A stretch of DNA of 41,868 nt from Crocinitomicaceae bacterium (lineage in GTDB: Bacteria > Bacteroidota > Bacteroidia > Flavobacteriales_D > Crocinitomicaceae). Positions 18,035 through 26,629 of this stretch are shown here, in pieces. Within the stretch, counting starts at the first letter, position 1, and each line of letters opens with the position of its first letter. The translations under genes were made by a program, and so were the position numbers. The notes beneath the pieces are model-generated. The model was not told the origin of the DNA. It did no database searches and saw only the letters and a program-made list of their open reading frames with translations. The DNA lies in the NCBI GenBank assembly GCA_029251865.1, contig JAQXCN010000020.1, positions 1-41,868 of the forward strand. Direction: 5' to 3'.

Positions 18035-20587
18035 ATGTGGAGATTTTTAGTGTTGTTTGTGTTGATTGTCTCTTTTCAAGTAGAAGCGCAAGATGGACCT
18101 TCCTCATTAGCTGAACTTGACTTCAGTTATTTGGCTCCCAAGGAGTATGAGCTTGGACCCATTCGTGTTTATGGCGCGGACAATTACGATCACCAGGCCA
18201 TTCGTTTAATTGCTGGATTACGACAAGGTCAGCCCATAACGTTACCAAGTGAACAAATAAATACGGCCATTAAAAACCTTTGGTCTGAGGGCTTGTTTTC
18301 TGATATTGCAATTTATGCGGAGAAAGAAATCGCAGGAGTCGTTTACATGATAATTGATCTTCGACCACGTCCAAAGCTGTCTCGATTCAAGTTTACTGGT
18401 GTTTCGAAGAGAGAGGCCGATAAAATAAGAGAAGAAATTGTCTTGTTTTCAGGAAAAACAATTACGGAAAACTTAGTTTTTCAAACCAAAAATCAGATTC
18501 GTGGTTATTTCAGGGATAAATCTTTTTATAACGTTTCGGTCAAGATTGACAGGATCAAAGACACCGTAATTAACAATTCAGAGCTCTTTTCTATTAATAT
18601 AAACAAGGGAGAGAAGGTAGGTATTAAAGAAATAAAAATTAATGGCGCCACTCAAGTTCCTATGTGGAAGCTGAAGCTTGCCATGAAGGACACAAAAAAG
18701 AAATCTATTTTAAGGATTTTTAAAAGGTCCAAATTTACAGAATCAACCTTTGAAACTGATAAACTTGCCTTGATTGATAAGTTTAATGCTGTTGGTTTAA
18801 GAGATGCTGAAATAACCACAGATACTGTATATCAATTAGATGAGAAAAGTCTGATGATTGAGCTTACGGTGAATGAGGGGGGTAAATATTTCTTTGGAGA
18901 TATTGATTGGACGGGGAACACTAAATACCGATCTACTTACCTAGACACGATTCTTGGAATTAAGAAAGGAGATCTCTATAACAAGGCACTTCTAGAACAA
19001 CGTATATTTGGTAATGGAGATGGCCGTGATATATCTTCTTTGTATATGGATCGTGGATATCTATTTTTTCAAATTATCCCCGTAGAAACTAATGTTACCG
19101 ACCGACAAATTAACTACCAAATAAGGATGCTTGAGGGTAAAGAGGCAAGAATAGGTACCGTCACAGTTCTAGGAAACACAAAGACGAATGACTACGTGAT
19201 TCTTAGGGAAATAAGAACCAAACCTGGGGATCTTTTTAATAAAGCAGATATCATGCGAACGCAAAGAGAGTTGGCACAGCTAGGGTTTTTCAATGAGCAG
19301 GCTTTTCAAGTCAACCCACTTCCAAATCCTGCTAATGGTACGGTAGATATAGAATATGTTGTTGAGGAAAAATCCTCTGATCAAATTGAGCTTTCTGGAG
19401 GTTATGGCGGAGCAGGGCCGACATCTTCGGGACGAATAATAGGAACCTTAGGCCTTACATTTAACAATTTTTCTACAAAAAACTTCTTTAAAAAGTCGGC
19501 CTGGACACCTCTTCCTGGAGGAGATGGACAAAGACTTTCTATTCGTGCACAATCCAACGGAAGGTATTATCAAGGCTATAATTTTTCATTTACAGAGCCT
19601 TGGCTTGGTGGTAAAAAGCCAAATTCGCTTTCTTTCTGGATCAATAACACTGCCTTGAGTTCAAATGGCTTACTGAGAACCAATCCTGATTACAATGGCT
19701 TGTCAATAACAGGGACAGGAATAGGTCTTGGTCGAAGAAAAAAATGGCCCGATGATTACTTTACAGCATATTACGAGTTAAGCTACCAATATTATGATGT
19801 TGTTAATGACTTTAGGTTTCCATTATTTACACAAGGTTATGCAAATGATATAGCGCTTAAGTATGTGCTTCAAAGAAGCTCAGTAAGTGCTCCCATTTAT
19901 CCTCAAAGTGGTTCTAGCTTTAAATTTACAGCAAAAGCGACATTGCCATATTCGTTGTTTACGGATACAGATTATTCAACAGCAAGTAGTAAAGAACGGT
20001 ATCAGTTTCTTGAATATTATCGTTTCAGATTCACAGGTGAATGGTATGTTCCTTTATCTCCTGATAAAAAATTAGTACTTATGCCGAGGTTTGGTTTTAG
20101 TTTTATTGGTGCTTATAATGACGACAAAGGAATCACGCCTTTCGATAGATATTCTATGGGAGGAAGCGGTCTTTCAGGCGTAAATCAGCTCGGGGGTAGA
20201 GAAATTATAGCTCTGAGGGGTTATGAAGACCAAAATGTATCCTCGGCCGGAGGAGACCCAATAATTGCGAAGTATACTTTAGAACTGCGCTATCCCATTT
20301 CACTCAATCCATCGGCAACGTTCTACGCCCTAACTTTTCTTGAAGCGGGAAATACGTATCCTACATTTGATAAATTCAACCCTTTCAACGTCAAACGGGC
20401 TGCTGGTATTGGTATTAGGGTGTTTTTACCGATGTTTGGAATGTTGGGACTGGATTATGGATTAGGCTTTGATAAATTGGACTCTTGGGCAGATGGCTTC
20501 GGAGGATCTACTGACCAATCTGTAGGCCAGAAAGGGTTTTATCCTAAATTAAGCTTCACTATAGGAATGAATTTGGGTGAGTTATAG
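18035..20587 (+). CDS. bamA: Outer membrane protein assembly factor BamA
   Basis: 850 residues. A signal peptide ends near residue 19 (VEAQ). POTRA repeats occupy about 40-430 (for example FKFTGVSKREADKI and TVLGNTKTNDYVILREI), and a 16-strand barrel follows to a C-terminus of TIGMNLGEL. The L6-type motif appears as ALRGYED near residue 729. It folds and inserts beta-barrel proteins in the outer membrane. Length is typical for Bacteroidota. The N-terminal extension before POTRA1 is common in this group. Confidence 0.96.
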   Translation: MWRFLVLFVLIVSFQVEAQDGPSSLAELDFSYLAPKEYELGPIRVYGADNYDHQAIRLIAGLRQGQPITLPSEQINTAIKNLWSEGLFSDIAIYAEKEIAGVVYMIIDLRPRPKLSRFKFTGVSKREADKIREEIVLFSGKTITENLVFQTKNQIRGYFRDKSFYNVSVKIDRIKDTVINNSELFSININKGEKVGIKEIKINGATQVPMWKLKLAMKDTKKKSILRIFKRSKFTESTFETDKLALIDKFNAVGLRDAEITTDTVYQLDEKSLMIELTVNEGGKYFFGDIDWTGNTKYRSTYLDTILGIKKGDLYNKALLEQRIFGNGDGRDISSLYMDRGYLFFQIIPVETNVTDRQINYQIRMLEGKEARIGTVTVLGNTKTNDYVILREIRTKPGDLFNKADIMRTQRELAQLGFFNEQAFQVNPLPNPANGTVDIEYVVEEKSSDQIELSGGYGGAGPTSSGRIIGTLGLTFNNFSTKNFFKKSAWTPLPGGDGQRLSIRAQSNGRYYQGYNFSFTEPWLGGKKPNSLSFWINNTALSSNGLLRTNPDYNGLSITGTGIGLGRRKKWPDDYFTAYYELSYQYYDVVNDFRFPLFTQGYANDIALKYVLQRSSVSAPIYPQSGSSFKFTAKATLPYSLFTDTDYSTASSKERYQFLEYYRFRFTGEWYVPLSPDKKLVLMPRFGFSFIGAYNDDKGITPFDRYSMGGSGLSGVNQLGGREIIALRGYEDQNVSSAGGDPIIAKYTLELRYPISLNPSATFYALTFLEAGNTYPTFDKFNPFNVKRAAGIGIRVFLPMFGMLGLDYGLGFDKLDSWADGFGGSTDQSVGQKGFYPKLSFTIGMNLGEL

Positions 20588-20659
20588 ATATTAAAAATTG
20601 TTTTAATTTTTTATCTATACTAAGAATTTCTTACTTTACGTATCCAATATTACGTAATT

Positions 20660-22099
20660 ATGAAAATCCATTCAAATAGTTTAGCCTTATTATTTTCAAG
20701 CTTTATTTTAGGAACCTCCTTTGGTCAAACGTTTATTTCATCAACCTATATAAATACCATAGAGCCGTCTGTATTAATGGCCGTTTCTGGGCTTTCTCTT
20801 ACGTACTCTGTGGACACCTATAAAATTGTTTATGAAACGACTGATGTTGATGGTTCAGCAACAGTTGCTTCAGGCGCTTTTTGCATCCCTGTAAGCCCAG
20901 ATTGTCAGGGCTTTCCAATAGCTGTATATGAGCACGGGACAAGCTTAAGAAAAGTTGATGTGCCTTCAGAGGACATTCAAGAGACTTATATTGGCAGAAT
21001 TTTTGCCGCAGGAGGTTACCAAGTTGTTATGCCTGATTATTTGGGAATGGGAGAGAGTCCCGGATTACATCCATACTGTCATGGAGCGTCAGAAGCAACA
21101 GCTACACTGGATATGATTCGGGCTGTGCGTGAGGCACAAGCCCTTGGTGAAATACCGGGTATGGAGCCAGATAACGGAGAGCTTTTCTTAACGGGATATT
21201 CCCAGGGCGGTCATGCTGCGATGGCAACCCATAAATACATAGAGGAAAATAATTTATTAGAGGAATTTAATGTAATTGCATCTGCTCCTTGCTCAGGGCC
21301 CTATGAAATAACAGGAGCCATGGCAGATACTATTTTAGCGGCCTCCTATTCCAATCCGGGCTATATCGTTTATATCATGGCCTCCTATCAAAGAGTATAT
21401 GGTGATTTGTACACAAGTTATTCTGATGTATTAAAAGCACCGTATGATGAAATTGTTGAGCCCTATTTTAATGGAAACAATTATACCTTAGGCATGGGAA
21501 GTCTAAATGAACAACTCCCTCAGGAGATTCAGTCTTTTGTTGAGGACTCTGTCCTTGAGAACTTTTTAGCTGCTTCCGATGACTTATCACATCCTATTTG
21601 GCAAGCAATGGCGGCAAACGACAATCATGATTGGCTTCCTACAAGACCTATAAAAATGTTCTATTGTACGGGTGATGAACAGGTGTCTTTTCAAAATGCT
21701 TTGGTGGCTGAATCGACAATGTTAGAAAATGGAGCGACAGATGTTGAAGCGGTATTTAAGGGTGAAGGAATGCATAATGACTGTGTACTACCCTCTCTAA
21801 CTGATGCATTTACTTGGTTTGAAAGTTTAAAGACAGCATGTTCATTGAGTATTGAATATCTTGAAATTGGCGATGTAGAGGTCTTTCCAAACCCAATCCA
21901 AAACACGTTCAGAATAGAGACAGAAGATTTTTTGAATAGTAATGTTTCAATTCTTGATCAGTCCGGTCGTGTTGTTTATGAGCATCAGGACCTTACCCCT
22001 AATTGCGAAATAGACATTTCAAATTTAACGTCAGGTTGTTATTTTCTGATGTTAAATAATGTGAACAAATCTATTACGATAAAGCTTATTAAAGCATAA
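20660..22099 (+). CDS. Secreted alpha/beta hydrolase with type IX sorting domain
   Basis: 479 residues with a signal peptide ending near FGQ (residue 23). The alpha/beta-hydrolase core has the oxyanion-region motif YEHGTSL near 90, the nucleophile elbow GYSQGG with Ser181, and a likely late His in GEGMHNDC. It resembles secretory lipase or prolyl-oligopeptidase-like esterases; the substrate is unknown. A type IX sorting domain ends it (VFPNPIQNTFRIE near residue 412). It sits between bamA and the skp genes, which are usually adjacent, so it looks inserted into that cluster. Intergenic gaps of 72 and 113 bases suggest separate transcription. Confidence 0.85.
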   Translation: MKIHSNSLALLFSSFILGTSFGQTFISSTYINTIEPSVLMAVSGLSLTYSVDTYKIVYETTDVDGSATVASGAFCIPVSPDCQGFPIAVYEHGTSLRKVDVPSEDIQETYIGRIFAAGGYQVVMPDYLGMGESPGLHPYCHGASEATATLDMIRAVREAQALGEIPGMEPDNGELFLTGYSQGGHAAMATHKYIEENNLLEEFNVIASAPCSGPYEITGAMADTILAASYSNPGYIVYIMASYQRVYGDLYTSYSDVLKAPYDEIVEPYFNGNNYTLGMGSLNEQLPQEIQSFVEDSVLENFLAASDDLSHPIWQAMAANDNHDWLPTRPIKMFYCTGDEQVSFQNALVAESTMLENGATDVEAVFKGEGMHNDCVLPSLTDAFTWFESLKTACSLSIEYLEIGDVEVFPNPIQNTFRIETEDFLNSNVSILDQSGRVVYEHQDLTPNCEIDISNLTSGCYFLMLNNVNKSITIKLIKA

Positions 22100-22212
22100 G
22101 TACTTAAAACCCTACAATGACCATATAAACTATGGACTTCGCACGTTAATTGTAACGGGTTCTTTACAATAATTATGTATCTTCGGCGTTCAATTGGTCA
22201 ATTGTACCGCTT

Positions 22213-22725
22213 ATGTTGAAATATTTTTTCCTATTCCTTTTGTTTTTTGGCACAACCTTTGCCTTTGGTCAGTCATATGCCTATATAGATTCAGATTATA
22301 TTTTGAGCAAGGTGCCAGAATATGTCCAATCCAAAGAGAAGCTTGATAAACTTGCTGAACGTTGGACTAAGGAAATTGAAGATAGGTATGCTGCAATTAA
22401 GAGTAAGAAAAGTAACTTCGAACGAGAAGAGATTTTATTACCCAAAGAAGAGCGTATTAAGAGAAAAGAAGAGATTGAAAACCTTGAGCAAGAAGCTTTG
22501 GATCTTCAGACACTTCATTTTGGTAGTGAGGGGGATTATTTTCAAAAGCGCCAAGAGCTAATCAAGCCAATTCAAGACAGAATTTTTACGGCGCTCAAGA
22601 AGATTTCTAAAAGTGACGGTTATGACTTAGTATTTGATAAAGCAAATCAAAGCAGTCTAATTTTCGCAACAAGTGATTATGATATTAGTGATGATATATT
22701 AGATGAAATGGGAATTAGTGAATAA
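22213..22725 (+). CDS. OmpH/Skp family periplasmic chaperone (first copy)
   Basis: 170 residues with a signal peptide ending near FGQ. The short N-terminal strand segment (YAYIDSDYILSKVPEY) is followed by a long charged coiled coil (about 40-125) and closing strands (GYDLVFDKANQSSLIFA). Skp trimers hold unfolded outer membrane proteins for BamA. The second copy follows after 22 bases. A variant -7 sequence (TATCTTCG, 22178-22185) and an inverted repeat (22149-22170) lie upstream. Confidence 0.92.
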   Translation: MLKYFFLFLLFFGTTFAFGQSYAYIDSDYILSKVPEYVQSKEKLDKLAERWTKEIEDRYAAIKSKKSNFEREEILLPKEERIKRKEEIENLEQEALDLQTLHFGSEGDYFQKRQELIKPIQDRIFTALKKISKSDGYDLVFDKANQSSLIFATSDYDISDDILDEMGISE

Positions 22726-22747
22726 AAACAAATAATAAATAAAAAAA

Positions 22748-23263
22748 ATGAAAAACGTAATATTCTTATCAGTTATGCTTCTTATGGGCTTTCAAGCGGA
22801 GGCACAAACTAAAATTGGTCATATCAACTCTCAAGTTCTGTTAGATACCCTACAGTCTCGAAAGGATGCCATGGCCGCATTAAAGCAATTTGAGTCAGAA
22901 GGGGTTCAAGAGCTTCAAGAAATGAATAAGGCATTTGAAACAGCGTACCTTAGATACCAGCAAAATGAAAAAGACTGGTCTCCAGTAATTCAAAAAATGG
23001 AGCAAGAAAAACTAATGAAAAAGCAGCAAGCACTTGAAAATCGTCAAGTAGAATTAGAGCAACAAATGCAAATTTACGGTCAGGAGTTGAATAAGCCAAT
23101 TCTTGATTTAGTTCAAACCGCAGTAAATAATATTGCAGAGAGTAAAAAGCTTTCCTATGTATTAGACGAGACAGTAACGCTATATTTTAAAGGTGGAATT
23201 GACTTGACGCAAGAAGTAATGTCAGAACTTTTAAAACTAGAGGCAGCTTTGAAAACTGAGTAA
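22748..23263 (+). CDS. OmpH/Skp family periplasmic chaperone (second copy)
   Basis: 171 residues. The signal peptide ends near AEAQ. KIGHINSQVLLDTLQSRKDA starts the mature region, a Gln- and Glu-rich coiled coil spans about 50-120, and KKLSYVLDETVTLYF closes the fold. It is paralogous to the gene just upstream but diverged, as is usual for the tandem skp pair of Flavobacteriales. A strong terminator follows. Confidence 0.93.
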   Translation: MKNVIFLSVMLLMGFQAEAQTKIGHINSQVLLDTLQSRKDAMAALKQFESEGVQELQEMNKAFETAYLRYQQNEKDWSPVIQKMEQEKLMKKQQALENRQVELEQQMQIYGQELNKPILDLVQTAVNNIAESKKLSYVLDETVTLYFKGGIDLTQEVMSELLKLEAALKTE

Positions 23264-23289
23264 TAAAATTTCCTTAGAATCAATTATTG

Positions 23290-23314
23290 GGGCAACGGTG
23301 GTTGCCCTTTTTTT
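23290..23314 (+). terminator. Rho-independent terminator after the skp pair
   Basis: GGGCAAC (23290-23296), loop GGTG, GTTGCCC (23301-23307), then seven T. This is a perfect 7-bp GC-rich stem with a T tract. It separates the skp transcript from murI, whose -7 box begins 2 bases later. Confidence 0.9.
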
Positions 23315-23315
23315 G

Positions 23316-23323
23316 TAGTTTTG
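23316..23323 (+). promoter_or_regulatory. -7 element of murI
   Basis: TAGTTTTG ends 4 bases before the murI ATG at 23328, so the transcript should be leaderless. The -33 region lies inside the upstream terminator hairpin and has no good TTTG at standard spacing. Confidence 0.45.
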
Positions 23324-23327
23324 AATT

Positions 23328-24152
23328 ATGGATAAAATAGGGCCTATAGGTGTTTTTGACTCGGGATATGGAGGGCTAACAGTGCTCCAAGAATTTATAC
23401 GAGTCTTACCAGAGTACGACTATTTGTATCTTGGAGATAATGCAAGAGCGCCCTACGGAAATCGGTCATTTGATGTTGTTCATGAATTTACTTTAGAGGC
23501 CGTGAACTATCTTAAAAACCAGGGTTGTAAACTGGTGATATTGGCCTGTAATACTTCCAGTGCTAAGGCATTAAGAACCATTCAACAGATCGATTTAGTG
23601 CATTCAGACGCAAACTTCCGTGTACTTGGCGTAATACGACCAAGTACCGAAACAATAGGTGCCTTAAGTAAAAATAATAGTATTGGTATTTTAGGTACGC
23701 CAGGCACAATACATTCTGAATCTTATAAGATAGAATTAGAAAAACTTTCACCAAGCTCGAGGATCTTCCAACACGCCTGTCCAATGTGGGTGCCTTTAAT
23801 TGAGTCAAATCAGCACCATACCGAATTAGGTAAAAAAATCATTCAAAACGATATCAAAGTACTATTGAGTAAAGAGCGATCGATTGATACCATTTTATTG
23901 GCTTGTACCCATTACCCTTTAATTTTACAACAAATTCAGGATTTTGTTGGGCCATCCATAAGTGTTATTTCTCAAGGCCCTATTGTTGCTGATAAATTAA
24001 AAGATTATTTATCTCGGAATGAATTTATGCAAAAGCAAATCTCAAGGGGTGCTTCGTGTTCCTTTTTAACAACGGAGAATTCAGTAGTTTTTCAGGAAGC
24101 TGCAATGCAATTTTTAGCGCAGTCCATCAAAGCGGAACAAATCAAACTTTAG
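23328..24152 (+). CDS. murI: Glutamate racemase
   Basis: 274 residues. Makes D-glutamate for peptidoglycan. Both catalytic cysteines are in place: ILACNTSSAKA near residue 73 and LLACTHYPL near residue 189. The N-terminal GVFDSGYGGLTVL is the family signature. The stop codon abuts the stop of the convergent DUF4296 gene with no base between. Confidence 0.96.
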   Translation: MDKIGPIGVFDSGYGGLTVLQEFIRVLPEYDYLYLGDNARAPYGNRSFDVVHEFTLEAVNYLKNQGCKLVILACNTSSAKALRTIQQIDLVHSDANFRVLGVIRPSTETIGALSKNNSIGILGTPGTIHSESYKIELEKLSPSSRIFQHACPMWVPLIESNQHHTELGKKIIQNDIKVLLSKERSIDTILLACTHYPLILQQIQDFVGPSISVISQGPIVADKLKDYLSRNEFMQKQISRGASCSFLTTENSVVFQEAAMQFLAQSIKAEQIKL

Positions 24153-24461
24153 TTATTTGGAGTAGGACTCAATGAGGTCATTATTTATGTCCTGAAAGTT
24201 TTCTTGATGCTTGGAGTAATAATTATAGGTCTTTTCGAATTCTTCAAATGTGACATTATGTGCTTCTAAAACGCCATCTACTGACTTGCGTAGAGAGTCC
24301 TTATAAATATTTAGATTTCGGAAATTCATTTGATAATAGCTCTCCAATATCATGATTTCATTGTATACTGTTTTGAACTTCTTTTGCGTTAATGGTGGGT
24401 CAGGGTCCCTTTCTGTACAGGCGATCAGTAGAAAAATGACAAATAGTGATACAAGCCTCAT
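24153..24461 (-). CDS. DUF4296 lipoprotein
   Basis: 102 residues. A short signal peptide leads to the lipobox LLIACTERD (Cys at residue 15). The mature part is helical and charged, with the DUF4296-like FEEFEKTYNYYSKH near residue 72. It is a Bacteroidota family of unknown function that commonly follows dihydroorotase; here it lies 2 bases after pyrC and is the last gene of the GT2-pyrC unit. Confidence 0.8.
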   Translation of the reverse strand: MRLVSLFVIFLLIACTERDPDPPLTQKKFKTVYNEIMILESYYQMNFRNLNIYKDSLRKSVDGVLEAHNVTFEEFEKTYNYYSKHQENFQDINNDLIESYSK

Positions 24462-24463
24462 TG

Positions 24464-25795
24464 TTAATAATTAAAGGAAAGACGCTGACCGATACCCGCT
24501 TCAATAATACTTTTTCCATCGAAGACTAACGCGCCGTTAACGAATGTTTTATCAATAGCGTGTGAGAATTTTGTGCCTTCAAAAGGTGACCATTGACATT
24601 TATATAATATATTCTCTCGGCTTACAGCCTCACTTTCTTGTGGTTTGACAACAACAAGGTCCGCGAAGTATCCTTCACGAATATATCCTCTTTTTTCTAC
24701 TCTAAATAGAATCGCTGGGTTGTGCGCCATTTTTTCAACAATACGCTCAATTGTGATCTTACCATTTTTGGCGTGCTCGAACATGCTTAAAAGGGCATGC
24801 TGAACTAAAGGACCTCCTGATGGAGCCTTTAAATAGGAGTTGCTTTTTTCTTCAAGTGTATGTGGAGCGTGGTCTGTTGCTACTACATCAATTCTATTGT
24901 CGAGTAACGCTTCCCAAATCCCTGCTCTATCTGCCTTGCTTTTAACGGCAGGGTTCCATTTGATTTTTGTTCCGAATTTGGAATAGTCTTCATCTGAAAA
25001 CCAAAGGTGATGTACACACGCTTCAGCAGTGATATTTTTTTCAATCAGAGGAATATCAGCATCGAAAAGGGCGGTTTCTTTTGCCGTAGAAATATGTAGA
25101 ACATGAAGTCGTGCATTGTGTTTTTTTGCCAACGAAACTGCCAATGACGAAGATAAGTAACATGCATCTTCATCGCGAATTACAGGATGAAGTGCTATAG
25201 GAATATCCTCTCCATATTTTTCTTGGGCATCTTGGAGGTTTTTTTGAATGGTTTGTTCGTCCTCACAATGTGTGGCGATAAGCATAGACACGCTCGAGAA
25301 TAGACCCTCCAGCGTTTCTTTATTATCTACGAGCATATTACCCGTAGAGGATCCCATAAAGACCTTAATACCACAAACTTTTTTAGGGTCTGTTTTGAGT
25401 ACCTCCTCGAGATTATCGTTGGTGGCCCCCATAAAAAAGGAATAATTAGCAATAGAGTTTTTAGAGGCTGTAAGGTACTTGTCTTCAAGTAGTTCTTGCG
25501 TTGTAGCGTTCGGAACTGTATTCGGCATCTCCATGTAAGAGGTTATACCCCCTGCTACTGCCGCCCTTGATTCGGAATGGATTGATGCTTTATGCGTTAA
25601 ACCTGGCTCTCTAAAGTGAACTTGGTCATCTATACAGCCCGGCAAAATAAAACTTCCGTTAACGTCAATGATTTCAGCTTCGGTATCCGTTATATTGATT
25701 CCTATTTTTTCAATCTTCCCATTCTTGATAAGAATGTCTGCTTTTTGTTTGCGTCCTTCGTTGACAAGAACTCCGTTTTTTAAGATATACTTCAT
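24464..25795 (-). CDS. pyrC: Dihydroorotase
   Basis: 443 residues from the ATG at 25795; an upstream in-frame extension would lie inside the GT2 gene. It cyclises carbamoyl aspartate to dihydroorotate in pyrimidine synthesis. Metal-site motifs are DDQVHFREPG near residue 55, the Lys of GIKVFMGSSTGNM, HCE, HVLHIST and ATDHAPH. In the first motif Gln replaces the first His of the usual HxH, a form I recall from other Bacteroidota dihydroorotases. Its ATG overlaps the GT2 stop by one base (TAATG), indicating translational coupling. Confidence 0.93.
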   Translation of the reverse strand: MKYILKNGVLVNEGRKQKADILIKNGKIEKIGINITDTEAEIIDVNGSFILPGCIDDQVHFREPGLTHKASIHSESRAAVAGGITSYMEMPNTVPNATTQELLEDKYLTASKNSIANYSFFMGATNDNLEEVLKTDPKKVCGIKVFMGSSTGNMLVDNKETLEGLFSSVSMLIATHCEDEQTIQKNLQDAQEKYGEDIPIALHPVIRDEDACYLSSSLAVSLAKKHNARLHVLHISTAKETALFDADIPLIEKNITAEACVHHLWFSDEDYSKFGTKIKWNPAVKSKADRAGIWEALLDNRIDVVATDHAPHTLEEKSNSYLKAPSGGPLVQHALLSMFEHAKNGKITIERIVEKMAHNPAILFRVEKRGYIREGYFADLVVVKPQESEAVSRENILYKCQWSPFEGTKFSHAIDKTFVNGALVFDGKSIIEAGIGQRLSFNY

Positions 25796-26508
25796 TACAA
25801 TTTCATGTGTCTCATTTTCCAAACACCAAAAAAGGCTTCCTTAAAAATCCCTGTACTCATTTTGGAGTCGCCTAGTACCCTATCTACAAAAGTAATAGGA
25901 ATCTCTTTTGCCTTATAACCGTGTCTGATTGCGGCATACTTCATACAAATTTGAAAAGCGTAGCCTTTAAATGTTACTGCATCGAGATTGATAGTTTTTA
26001 GCACATCGATTTTATAACCTTTAAATCCAGCAGTTGTGTCTTTTATTGAAATCAACAGAATGATTCTTACGTAAACACTAGCGAAGTATGACATTAAGAT
26101 TCTTTTTATTGGCCAGTTTTTAACGCTTCCTCCTCTGCAGTATCTTGACCCAATAACAAGGTCGTAACCAGCCTCGAGCTCTTTTCTTAAGCGAATAAGA
26201 TCATTAGGGTTGTGTGAAAAATCACAGTCCATTTCGAAAACAAAGTCATAATCTCTTTGCATTGCCCAACGAAAACCGTGAATATATGCAGTGCCTAGAC
26301 CAAGCTTACCAGCTCTTTTTTCAATATGAACACGATTTGGGGTTTTATCCTTAGCTTTTTCGATGAGAGAAGCCGTACCATCAGGTGAGTTATCATCTAC
26401 AAAAAGAACATCAAATCCGCCTTGCAAGGTTAATACCGCGTCAATCATTTTTTCAACGTTTTCTTTTTCGTTGTAGGTAGGAATAATTATGAGTGATTTT
26501 GTCTTCAT
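25795..26508 (-). CDS. Polyprenol-phosphate glycosyltransferase (GT2, DPM1-like)
   Basis: 237 residues with a GT-A fold: IIIPTYNEKENVEKM, then FVDDNSPDGTA near residue 36, and the metal-binding DxD region FEMDCDFSHNP near 93. It lacks a C-terminal membrane domain, like the short polyprenol monophosphomannose synthases. It probably loads a sugar onto a polyprenol phosphate at the inner membrane face; sugar and acceptor are inferred. It is the first gene of the GT2-pyrC-DUF4296 operon. Confidence 0.88.
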   Translation of the reverse strand: MKTKSLIIIPTYNEKENVEKMIDAVLTLQGGFDVLFVDDNSPDGTASLIEKAKDKTPNRVHIEKRAGKLGLGTAYIHGFRWAMQRDYDFVFEMDCDFSHNPNDLIRLRKELEAGYDLVIGSRYCRGGSVKNWPIKRILMSYFASVYVRIILLISIKDTTAGFKGYKIDVLKTINLDAVTFKGYAFQICMKYAAIRHGYKAKEIPITFVDRVLGDSKMSTGIFKEAFFGVWKMRHMKL

Positions 26509-26587
26509 AAAAGGGAATACCGAAGTTAATGATTTCGCATGGAATAGTCGTCCATCCTATTTCATTTATGAATTTTTGGCAAATAAA

Positions 26588-26608
26588 AAAGCCGCACGAG
26601 GCGGCTTT
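26588..26608 (-). terminator. Rho-independent terminator after rplY
   Basis: Stem GCCGC/GCGGC with flanking A-T pairs (8 bp in all) around loop ACGAG. Read on the minus strand it is followed by TTTTTTATTTG. It ends the prs-rplY transcript 22 bases beyond the rplY stop. Confidence 0.85.
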
Positions 26609-26629
26609 GTATTTTGGTTGAAAGATTGA

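Noticed and set aside
20636-20660. Two TTACGTA copies just before the secreted hydrolase gene
   Set aside because: Too short and too close to the ATG to call a site; no -7 consensus nearby.
22149-22170. Inverted repeat ATTGTAA with an 8-base loop upstream of ompH as an operator
   Set aside because: Seven AT-rich pairs can arise by chance in this DNA and there is no regulator next to it; kept only as a note in the hydrolase finding.
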